Assembly: GCA_965218775.1 (NCBI GenBank)
Contig: CBDCLS010000004.1
Span: forward strand, 558,001 to 622,000
From: CAUZIZ01 sp965218775
GTDB taxonomy: Bacteria > Acidobacteriota > UBA6911 > RPQK01 > JAJDTT01
Direction: 5' to 3'
DNA length: 64,000 bases
A model generated the notes under the pieces. That model was not told the DNA's origin. It made no database searches and saw only the letters and a list, made by a program, of their open reading frames with translations. The position numbers and the translations under genes are program-made. This document shows, one piece after another, positions 52,795 to 60,455 of this stretch (the stretch's first letter is position 1; each line of letters opens with the position of its first letter).

Positions 52795-53595
52795 ATGTTC
52801 GAGACTTTCTTTGGATTCAAGACGACTCCCTTCAGCGCCGATGCCGATCCCCGGCAGCTGTTTGAATCGGCCGCCTGGACTCAGATGTCCGCCCGCTTAC
52901 AGTTTCTCGTCGATTACCGCGGCGTGGGTTTGTTTACCGGCGAGGTCGGGGCCGGCAAATCCACCGCCACCCGTACCCTGCTGGGCAACCTCAACCCCAA
53001 TCGGTACAAGATCCTTTATCTGCACTGGTCTTCCGGCTCCCTCCTGGACCTGTTGACCCTGCTCGCTCGCCAACTGGATTTGCAGCCGGCTCACCGCCGC
53101 GCCGACCTGGTGCATCAGATCTCCGAGGCCATCGTTCGCCTCAACCAGGCCAAAAAACAACATCCCTTCCTGGTCCTGGACGAGGCCCACCTCTTAAACC
53201 ACCAGACCCTGGAGCAACTCCCCTTGTTACTGAACTTCGAGATGGATTCCTGCCCCTATCTTTCCCTGGCCCTGGTGGGACAGGCGCTCCTGCGGCGGAC
53301 CCTCTCCTTGCAAGTCCACGAACCCCTACGCCAGCGCATTGCCGTGCACTACCATCTGGAGGGCTTCTCCCGCTCGGAACTGGAGGCTTACCTGGCTCAG
53401 CAGCTTCAGCTCGCGGGGGTCCCCGAACCGCTCTTTGACGACAGCGCCCGCCAGGCCCTGTATCAAGCCACCAAGGGCTTACCCCGAAAGGTCAACAAAC
53501 TTTGCCTGGCGGTCTTACGCCTGGCCGCTTCACGTAAAAGCAATCAAGTCGGTGAAGCCCTGGTTCTGGAGGCCGCCCCGGAGGTCTTACTGTGA
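52795..53595 (+). CDS. ExeA/TniB-type AAA+ ATPase
   Basis: A 266-residue AAA ATPase, 3 nt after the transposase stop. The N-terminus FETFFGFKTTPFSADADPR is the ExeA-type start. Walker A is GEVGAGKST (49-57); Walker B LVLDEAHLL has D129/E130; the sensor region is LALVGQALLRRTL and the arginine-finger region EPLRQRIAVHYHLEGFSR. C-terminal lid: TKGLPRKVNKLC. By family knowledge (TniB/TnsC/MuB) it would select targets and activate the transposase. Confidence 0.9.
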   Translation: MFETFFGFKTTPFSADADPRQLFESAAWTQMSARLQFLVDYRGVGLFTGEVGAGKSTATRTLLGNLNPNRYKILYLHWSSGSLLDLLTLLARQLDLQPAHRRADLVHQISEAIVRLNQAKKQHPFLVLDEAHLLNHQTLEQLPLLLNFEMDSCPYLSLALVGQALLRRTLSLQVHEPLRQRIAVHYHLEGFSRSELEAYLAQQLQLAGVPEPLFDDSARQALYQATKGLPRKVNKLCLAVLRLAASRKSNQVGEALVLEAAPEVLL

Positions 53596-54605
53596 GCGCC
53601 CCGTCCCAAACGGTCCTGTCCCTCTCCCAGCTGATGCGCTGGAATCCCACCCCCGATCCGGCCCTGATCGGGCCCTCCCTGCTGCCGGCTCAGGGGATTC
53701 TCTTCGTGGGCGGTGAGCCCAAGGTGGGCAAGTCCCTGCTGGTCGCCAACTTGGCCTTGGCCCTGGCGGCCGGCTCTTCCCGAACCGGCTTTGACATTCC
53801 CGCTCCTGCTCGGGTCCTGCTCTGTCAGTTCGAGCTTCCCCTGGAGGCCTTTGCGGCTCGATTGGCTCAGATGCGCCAGACGCTCGGCTCGGCCGCCGAT
53901 GACAATCTCTGGGTGGATACCTGCGCCACCGGGCATCTCCTGAGCACTCACGACGGTCTGAATCATTTTCTGGCCGCCGCCCGCACGGCACAGGCCCAAG
54001 TCCTCGTGCTCGATCCTCTCTACTCCGCTCATGATCAGGACGAAAACGACACCCGCGCCATGGCCGCTTTGTGCCAGAGTTTGCTGCGCTTGCGCCAGGC
54101 CTCCCAAGCCGCCCTGATCGTCGTCCATCACGTGCGCAAATCCGTCGCTCGGCACGAGGTCGGAAGCGCCCTTCGCGGCTCCAGTGCCCTGCACGCCGTC
54201 GGCGACAGCTATCTGTTGCTGCGGCGCCCTTCGGCCCTGCCCAACTCCCTGGAACTGTGCTTTCAGTTCCGATACGCCCCCGCCCTCTCTCCCCGTCGGC
54301 TCCGTCTCGATCCCGCCACCTTATGGTTTCACCCCAGCGGCCAAGCCCCCACCCCGGCTCCTTCCCGCCGGAAGGTCCAAAGCACCGATGTCCAGGACGC
54401 GCTTCATCACCTGGGGGCTAGCGCCGGCTACAATCAGCTCCGGGATCAGACCATGCGCACCTGTGATTGCTCCAAGCGCACCGCTCAGCTCGCCATGACC
54501 CAGGCCTCCGAGCAGGGACGCATCCTTCGGGACCAGGGCCGCTACCGTCTTCCCCCCGACTTTGCCGCCGGGTCGCGCCGCCGGCAAACCCCGCCTGCGG
54601 GTTGA
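53592..54605 (+). CDS. RecA-fold ATPase (AAA_25/RepA-like) of the transposon
   Basis: A 337-residue protein starting at GTG 53592, overlapping the preceding stop by 4 nt (GTGA). Walker A GGEPKVGKSLL (40-50), Walker B VLVLDPLYS near residue 140, then VVHHVRKSVARHEVGSALRG with the sensor region. The C-terminal ~80 residues (VQDALHHLGASAGYNQLRD ... GRILRDQGRYRLPP) look like a winged helix. It resembles the AAA_25/RepA-type hexameric ATPases of plasmid replication. Presence in a transposase operon is unusual; a role in loading or resolving the target or replisome is speculation. Confidence 0.82.
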   Translation: MSAPSQTVLSLSQLMRWNPTPDPALIGPSLLPAQGILFVGGEPKVGKSLLVANLALALAAGSSRTGFDIPAPARVLLCQFELPLEAFAARLAQMRQTLGSAADDNLWVDTCATGHLLSTHDGLNHFLAAARTAQAQVLVLDPLYSAHDQDENDTRAMAALCQSLLRLRQASQAALIVVHHVRKSVARHEVGSALRGSSALHAVGDSYLLLRRPSALPNSLELCFQFRYAPALSPRRLRLDPATLWFHPSGQAPTPAPSRRKVQSTDVQDALHHLGASAGYNQLRDQTMRTCDCSKRTAQLAMTQASEQGRILRDQGRYRLPPDFAAGSRRRQTPPAG

Positions 54606-54663
54606 AGCAGGCCCGAGGGCTGACGCGACGGAAGCTGAATCTCAGCCTTCATCGTTCGGCCTC

Positions 54664-54699
54664 GCCCCGCCAGAGCGGACTCTTTGGCGGGGCCTTTTT
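54664..54699 (+). terminator. Rho-independent terminator of the transposon operon
   Basis: A perfect 9-bp stem (GCCCCGCCA / TGGCGGGGC) with a 12-nt loop is followed by CTTTTT. It begins 58 nt after the last transposon gene. Confidence 0.85.
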
Positions 54700-54822
54700 C
54701 TTGCTCCCCCCAATCCCCCTCAGCTTTCGGAGCCGAAGCCCTCGGCCTATCTATGCGACGTGGCCCCGACGACGCCGTCGGGGCGTTCCGCTCTTTCCTC
54801 AGCCTTCGCTCAAGCCTCCCCA

Positions 54823-54838
54823 CAGCGGGATAGGATAC
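54823..54838 (-). repeat. Transposon right-end subterminal repeat
   Basis: Reverse complement GTATCCTATCCCGCTG, matching the left-end repeat 50677-50690. A second GTATCCTATCC lies at 54860-54870 in the plus orientation, closer to the end. Confidence 0.5.
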
Positions 54839-54965
54839 CCTTCGCCCCTACCCACGGAAGTATCCTATCCTGGCTTTCCCACACTTCTTCCAGACCCCTT
54901 CGGAAGGCAGGCTCTAAATCGAAAAACTTGGCGGAATTTATCCTGCGAACTCAAAGGGCACGAAC

Positions 54966-55142
54966 GTGACGCGTTACACTCGGTTCTTACCCGATGGTCG
55001 CCACTTCCTATACGTGGTCGCGGCCAAGCTGGAAAAGCATACGGGTACCTACGTCGGATCTCTGGACTCCAATGAACGCAAGCTCCTGGGTCGTTTTTTC
55101 GGTGCGGAGTACACACCGCCTGGCTATCTGATCAACCGATGA
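54966..55142 (+). pseudogene. Second Ser/Thr-kinase tail remnant
   Basis: This frame (VTRYTRFLPDGRHFLYVVAA then KLEKHTGTYVGSLDSNERKL, ending GYLINR and TGA) is part of the TolB-like tail seen in the same kinase family as 49642-50637. Because both pieces contain the segment before the LPDGRHF motif, they probably come from two paralogous kinase genes. No intact kinase is in the window. Confidence 0.65.
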
Positions 55143-55323
55143 TCCTGGGGGGCGAGTCACTGCCTCTCTGGGAATCCTTGGCGCCGGTGGCGCTCATCAG
55201 AAGAACACAGCTCGCGATCCACAGATGAAAGTGTCTGAACACTTGAGATTCCTCCTAGTAATGAAAGTGAGATAGCAACGCTACCGGTCTACGGGGCAGC
55301 CATCGATCTGTTTTGCCTTGACA

Positions 55324-56904
55324 TCATTCGTGCTTGAACTGGAAGGAGTTGAGTTTGGCGTTGCGGACCATGAAACGTAGCTGGACCGGCTTCCCGGCCA
55401 GGCTGCTCAGATCACTCTTCCCATTCCAGCTCACGCGATGCTTGCCGGACGATGCCAGATTATCCGCCTCATCCAAGGTGAACCCCGGGATGGGCGTGTG
55501 GGCCGAGTCCAGAATCTCTACCTTCAGCCGGACCGGTCCCGCACCCCAGTTGTGCTTGGCTACGATGAGGTTCACGTAGAGGTGTTTTCCCTCGAAGCTG
55601 AGCACGCGGGTCAACACCTTGCCCGGGAGCAGCTTGCCGGCAGAGAGTGACACGAACCCATCCTCTGGTAGGGTCGCCAAACCTATGGAGAAGTTCGCCC
55701 TCTCTCCCACCTCATCGAGGGGCTCCGGACCGCGCCAGTTCCCCCCTGAGTAGAACATCCAGATCTTCCCGTCGTGAAAGAACGGGGGCTTCCCATAATG
55801 AGTGGTTTCGTCGAAGTCTCCATGGTCGCCCAGGTTGGTCAGGGGCTGGCGAAAGGGCCGCTGGTAGTTGATGCCGTCCCTGCTGAAGGCCAATTGTGGA
55901 AAATGGATACTTTCTGTCGTCTCAAAGATCCAGGGCACTCCGATGTAGATTCCTTCGTAGACGAAAGCGGGAAAGGCATAGAACTCTGTACCCGGTGTAT
56001 CCCGCTCGTCCGGAATCATGATCGTCTGGACCTCGCTCCAGTGGATCATGTCCGGACTTTCGGATCTTCCCGTCACCCGCTTACCCAGCGGACAGCGGCG
56101 ATGCAGGCAGCTCTCGATGTGGGTGGCGTAGACTCCCTTGATCGGGTCCCATTCCATGAAACTGTTGGGCCCCCACCGCCCCTTCTTGTCGGAGATGTCC
56201 ATCTCCCGGTTTTCGGGTGCCGGATGCCACTCGAAGCCGTCGGCGGAGTAGAAGACGTTGATCTGACCGAAGTGATACGCCGTGAACTTGTAGTCGGATG
56301 CCACGGTCTTGTAACGGCGCGAGGGGTCCGTCTCATGGGAATCCAACAAGGTGGGGATTCGGGTTCCCGGAGGCAACAGGTTATTGTCTCGGGATCCTTT
56401 GTACTCCACCTTCCCCAGATTGGGCTTTTCCCAGTTGAATCCATCCTTGGAGGTTGCAAAGCAGAGCTTTGTCCCGTCTCCATTGGGATCCCCGTAGAAG
56501 GTGTAGGGATCAGGCACCTTCACCCTGGTGAAGTTGTCGCCCTCGAGTGACCACTCCCATCGATAGCCCGCTCCCTCCTCCTTCTTGGCCTTGAATTCGT
56601 CGTATGTGGTGTACCACATCTTGAAAAGACCGTCCTTGTCGTCGTAGACAACCTTGTGGCAACGAAGGTAGTTGGTCTCCCAGGGCCTGTCCTCCGTGAT
56701 GATCGGATTGTTTGGCGCCTTGACCCCCCGGTTGAGCACGCGCTTGACGTTGCTCATCCGCTCGATGATGTGGTCATCGATGAAGAGCTGTTTCTGGGTC
56801 CCGATGTGAGTGAGACCACGGTCTTCGTCCAGGGCTCCGGCCCACAGGCTTACTGCGGAAAACAGGGCCACCGCCAGAATGACTCTCAGATTGCTTGAGT
56901 TCAT
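55324..56904 (-). CDS. Secreted β-propeller glycosidase-like protein
   Basis: A 526-residue protein with a signal peptide (~1-23). Its repeats look like five-bladed β-propellers of GH32/GH43-type: KQLFIDDHIIERM start, MWYTTYDEF, NVFYSADGFEWHPAP, SESPDMIHWSEVQTI, LAFSRDGINYQRP and MFYSGGNW. The C-terminal segment (~430-526) looks like an exported-accessory β-domain (SGKHRVSWNGKSDLSSLAGK). No certain catalytic acid is assigned. Such proteins are common in Planctomycetes/Acidobacteria and are usually hypothetical. Confidence 0.72.
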   Translation of the reverse strand: MNSSNLRVILAVALFSAVSLWAGALDEDRGLTHIGTQKQLFIDDHIIERMSNVKRVLNRGVKAPNNPIITEDRPWETNYLRCHKVVYDDKDGLFKMWYTTYDEFKAKKEEGAGYRWEWSLEGDNFTRVKVPDPYTFYGDPNGDGTKLCFATSKDGFNWEKPNLGKVEYKGSRDNNLLPPGTRIPTLLDSHETDPSRRYKTVASDYKFTAYHFGQINVFYSADGFEWHPAPENREMDISDKKGRWGPNSFMEWDPIKGVYATHIESCLHRRCPLGKRVTGRSESPDMIHWSEVQTIMIPDERDTPGTEFYAFPAFVYEGIYIGVPWIFETTESIHFPQLAFSRDGINYQRPFRQPLTNLGDHGDFDETTHYGKPPFFHDGKIWMFYSGGNWRGPEPLDEVGERANFSIGLATLPEDGFVSLSAGKLLPGKVLTRVLSFEGKHLYVNLIVAKHNWGAGPVRLKVEILDSAHTPIPGFTLDEADNLASSGKHRVSWNGKSDLSSLAGKPVQLRFMVRNAKLNSFQFKHE

Positions 56905-57068
56905 GGTTCCTCCTGCCCCTTTTGTTTATGAGACTACAGGTTACAGGTTGAAGGTTGTAGCTTACAGGCTTTCTGGTTGGATTTCAGGAAATCCATCCTC
57001 AGCGCTGCCACTACGTGCCTCTACCGCACCTCTGTCCTATAATTCAGCCAGCCAGAGGGAGGTACCCC

Positions 57069-57116
57069 ATGCACCGAATCGTTCTGTCATGTCTATCCTT
57101 GATTGCCTGCTTTAGC
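57069..57116 (+). pseudogene. 5' stub of a gene cut by IS1634 copy 2
   Basis: ATG 57069 is preceded by GGGAGG and begins MHRIVLSCLSLIACFS, a typical signal-peptide start with a possible lipobox Cys. After 16 codons the frame enters the IS (TTTAGC duplication). Past the IS the sequence belongs to the reverse-transcriptase remnant, so the rest of this gene was already lost. Confidence 0.4.
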
Positions 57117-59309
57117 CTGAAGTTCCTTTCTGTTGGGAGCAGAAAAGTACCATGATTTCAAAGGGATACGTGCAATAGGGGCTGCAGCGGTCTGCCTACA
57201 CTCGAATGGTCTCCAGAAGATCAAAGGCGCGTTGCTGCTTGGCGCTGGGTGTGGTGAGGATCTCGAAGGTGGTGGCCTCAGGGGCTGCGCTGCGGACCCG
57301 GCACAGGTTGCGGGTGATGCTGCTCAAGAACTTCAGAAGCGTCTGAAAGCTGTGCACCTCGGTGCCATCCTCAAGGGTTCTGGAGTGCACCTTACGGAGC
57401 GCTTGCTGGGAACGGCGGGCCGGCGCCACCGGGTCGCGCGTCCTCTTCGCTTCCAGATCCTCGTCGGCGAAGAGCAGCGGACGCCATGCCTCGAGCATGT
57501 GCCAGAGGACGTAGTAGGCGAGCAGACACAAAAAGATGTGGGCCCGGACCCGGCGGGCCAGGCGGTGGTGGATGGGTCGGACGTTGAGGTCCATCGTCTT
57601 GAAGGAGCGAAAGGCCCGCTCCACGCTGCCCAGGAGTTTGTAGCTGAGGACCGTCTGGGCGGCGTCGAGCGTCTCTTGGGGCAGGCTCGTGCGCACCACG
57701 TAGAGACCGTCGAGGGCCGCTTCGGCTTGGACCTTCTCCGGGTCGATCTCGAAGTCGAATCGATCCTCCTCGATGTGCAGTTGGAAGTGCTTGCCGACTT
57801 TGTACTTGTTGAGCACCTTTCCCACCCGAACCCCGATGTGCTCCTTGCCGTACAGACGCCCCCGCTGGATCCGCTGGCGGAGGTGCTCTAGCTGTTGGTC
57901 GATCGCCTGGCGATGACGGGCGTAGTGCTGCTGTCGTCTTTGCGCCAACTCTGGGCTCTTGCTCGCCGCTTGGGCCAGCTCGGCGGCGATCGCCTCTTCA
58001 TCGGCTCGAGACTCGAAACCGTCCTCCCGTATCTGCAGCCGATAGTGTTGGCCCAGCCGGTACTGACCGAGCACCTGGCGCACGCGCTTGCCGATCTGCT
58101 CCTGCCCCTGCAGACGCCCTGCGGTGACCATCCGGCGCACCTTCTCCAGCTCCCGGGTGGTGGCCTCCAGCAGGCTGCTGCGGTGGCGCGCCCGTCTTTG
58201 GGCGAGCTCCGGATTCCGACAGGCGACGAGTCGTTCGCCGGGGAGGTCCGGATGGGAGAGCTCGAACAGGTTGCGCTCATCGAAGAGTCCCCTTTGGATC
58301 GCCCCGCCCTCCACTAGCTTGCGGATGGTCTCCGAGCGGAGCGCGCTGATCCAGTCGATGCCGTCGATCGGGCGCAGGGCATCGATCTGTTTGTGGGTGA
58401 TCATCCCCCGGTCCCCCACCAGGGCCAGCCGCTCGATCCCGAACTGCTGTCGGAGCTTGTCCACCTCCGGCAGCAGGGTTTTCGGGTCCCCGGTCTTGCC
58501 CTCGAAGACCGAGACCGAGACGGGAATCCCGCGGCGGTTGGTCAGCAACCCGTAGTTGATCTGGAGCTTGCCGCGCTTTCCGTCCCGATTGTACCCGAGG
58601 CTGGCCAGCGAACAGGTGGTGCCCTCGAAGTAGGTGGAGGTCAGATCGTACAGCGCCAGGCCGTCCTCACGGAGGTGTCGAGCGGCCAGCTTTTTCTCGA
58701 TCGGCGCCTGGCGTTGCCCTAACCAGTCCAGCGCCGCATACAGGTCCTCCTGGTCGGCCTCCTCCACTCCCAGCTCCGAGGGCAGGGTGGTGACCTGCCA
58801 CCAGCGCGTGGTCGCCAGCTTACTGGCTGGTTCCAGGATGCGCGCCGCCACCAGGGCCAAGACCAACTGGCGTTGACGCGAGGGCCGCGAGGCCAGCAGT
58901 TGGGGGAGGCCGAGTCGGCGCATGGCCGTGAGCACGGCTTGGACGTGTCCCTGCTGGAAGGAGGCGATGGCCTCGAAGGCGTCCTCCGGGGCCAGCAGGG
59001 TTTCCCCCTTAAGGCTGCGGCGCAGCAGGGCGATCGCTTCGGCGGGCAACTTGGAGAGATTGGCAAGGGTGCGGGTCTTAACCTGACCGCCTTGGCGGTA
59101 GCTCTCGCGCAGCAGGATGGCGGGGGGAGAGCCGCGGTTGGGGACGGAGGTGATGTACATGATTACCACTATACCCTATATAATCCTTTAAAGTCAAGCA
59201 CACTATTGAAATATAAGCCACAATTACATGCCTACACAATACAGTCCAAAAATCCCTTTATCTCCTGTAGAGTCAGTCAGTTATCTGCTAAAGTCTCAGG
59301 GAACTTCGG
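57117..59309 (-). mobile_element. IS1634-type insertion sequence, copy 2
   Basis: 2193 bp, the same length as copy 1, in opposite orientation, with ends CTGAAGTTCC and GGAACTTCGG. Direct TTTAGC repeats flank it (57111-57116, 59310-59315). The target TTTAGS is shared with copy 1. Both TSD pairs are intact, so each copy arose by its own insertion. Confidence 0.93.
57196..59169 (-). CDS. IS1634-type DDE transposase (copy 2)
   Basis: A 657-residue protein identical in sequence to copy 1 (45939-47912): YDLTSTYFEGTTC, VGDRGMITHK and VERAFRSFKTMDL. Start ATG 59169. Identity between copies implies little time since transposition or ongoing gene conversion. Confidence 0.93.
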   Translation of the reverse strand: MVIMYITSVPNRGSPPAILLRESYRQGGQVKTRTLANLSKLPAEAIALLRRSLKGETLLAPEDAFEAIASFQQGHVQAVLTAMRRLGLPQLLASRPSRQRQLVLALVAARILEPASKLATTRWWQVTTLPSELGVEEADQEDLYAALDWLGQRQAPIEKKLAARHLREDGLALYDLTSTYFEGTTCSLASLGYNRDGKRGKLQINYGLLTNRRGIPVSVSVFEGKTGDPKTLLPEVDKLRQQFGIERLALVGDRGMITHKQIDALRPIDGIDWISALRSETIRKLVEGGAIQRGLFDERNLFELSHPDLPGERLVACRNPELAQRRARHRSSLLEATTRELEKVRRMVTAGRLQGQEQIGKRVRQVLGQYRLGQHYRLQIREDGFESRADEEAIAAELAQAASKSPELAQRRQQHYARHRQAIDQQLEHLRQRIQRGRLYGKEHIGVRVGKVLNKYKVGKHFQLHIEEDRFDFEIDPEKVQAEAALDGLYVVRTSLPQETLDAAQTVLSYKLLGSVERAFRSFKTMDLNVRPIHHRLARRVRAHIFLCLLAYYVLWHMLEAWRPLLFADEDLEAKRTRDPVAPARRSQQALRKVHSRTLEDGTEVHSFQTLLKFLSSITRNLCRVRSAAPEATTFEILTTPSAKQQRAFDLLETIRV

Positions 59310-59340
59310 TTTAGCCGTTTGCGGCCGTTCGCTCGCCGTT

Positions 59341-60426
59341 TCAGCGGGACTGAGAGTGGCGGACTCGGTACTTACCGTACAGGCCCAACCCCTGATACAC
59401 CCACCGCCTACTCCACCGCTGCCAGCCGAAGCCCTTGAGTTTCCGGCATCAGATGCCGCCGCACCTTCTTCTCCACCCAGTCTCGAATGTAGGAGAAGCA
59501 TCGGCTCGAATGCCCCACCGCAAAGTAGTGCACCCACCCCCGTAGAATCGGGTTGATCAGTTCGATCACCCGCATCACGGGTTGGGATTGAAAGCGCCGG
59601 AAGATTTCCTTCAGCTTCCGCAGCAAAGCGGTGCGCTGCTTGAGCTTCGGCACATAGTGCGGCCGCCAGTGTCCCTTCAAACTGCGGACACGGCGAAAAT
59701 CAAAAGCCAGGAATCCGAAGCTTCCCCCTTGCGTGAGGTCAACGATTCGACTCTTCTCCTGATTGATCTCGACACAGAGCTTGGCCAACTCCTCTCGGAG
59801 CCGCTTTTCTACCGCTCTCAGCAGCCACTCATGCCGCCGATAGCCATCTACCAGGATGACGAGATCATCCGCGAACCGGGCATACTCCACGTAGGTGTAG
59901 CGCCCCTTTCGGGTGCGCTGGATAGCCCGCTCCAGTATTCGATCGACTTCATTGAGGTAAAGATTGGCGATCAGCGGTGTCACCCCGCCTTGCGGAACAC
60001 CGCGCTTGCCGCTGGCTTTCACGATCTGCTTCAACAGGTGCAGGATCTCCGGATCTTGAACGCGTTTCGCAACTTTTCCAAACAAGATATCGTGTCGGAC
60101 GTGGTCGAAGTAGGATTTCAGATCCACATCCAAGACCCGAGTCTTGTTCTCTGCAATCGCCTGGGCTACTCGGTGGACCGCTTGGTGGGCCTCCGCTTGG
60201 GGCGATAGCCATAGGACCCTCCTTGGAAGTCGGCCTCGAAGATAGGTTCCAGGATCAGCTTCAGCGCTCCCTGGACCACGCGGTCTCGGATGGTCGGAAT
60301 CGACAGAACGCGGACTTTCGTGCCCCCGTCCTTGGGAATCTCCTTCTTCCGAACCCGCTGCGGCTGATACGTACGGCTGTTCAGTTCGTCTCGGATCTGC
60401 TCCAGGAACTCATCTGAACTTCCCAT
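59341..60426 (-). pseudogene. Group II intron-type reverse transcriptase/maturase with two frameshifts
   Basis: Parts in three frames: 60426 to ~60185 (FLEQIRDELNSRTYQPQRVR ... IPTIRDRVVQGALKLILEPI ... GGSYGYRPKR), then AHQAVHRVAQAIAENKTRVL DVD-type continuation, the RT core with YARFADDLVIL and GWVHYFAVGHSSRCF, then after a second shift near 59455 RKLKGFGWQRWSRRWVYQGL GLY-type maturase C-terminus, ending at TGA 59341. The N-terminal ~60-70 residues are missing. No recognisable intron domain V was found downstream. It is inactive and sits just before the VCBS gene. Confidence 0.85.
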
Positions 60427-60455
60427 CCTTCCCGGGAAGCGCTAGTCTAGGCGGG

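Larger units (their letters stand above)
50638..54883 (+). mobile_element. Four-gene DD35E/AAA+ transposon, 4.2 kb
   Basis: The element begins TGTGTTGG (50638) and ends TTTCCCACA (54883), i.e. TG...CA ends. Flanking CTTC direct repeats (50634-50637, 54884-54887; possibly CTTCT, 5 bp) fit a 4- or 5-bp duplication. The left junction falls within kinase coding remnants (GTLTEVLL), and joining the flanks gives GAGGTCCTTCTTCCAGACC. Inside the ends lie related GTATCCTA...CCGCTG motifs (50677-50690; reversed at 54823-54838; another GTATCCTATCC at 54860-54870), like multiple transposase-binding sites of Mu/Tn7/IS21-type elements. Four genes, all plus strand: zinc-ribbon protein, transposase, AAA ATPase and RecA-fold ATPase, with terminator 54664-54699. 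Confidence 0.75.
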
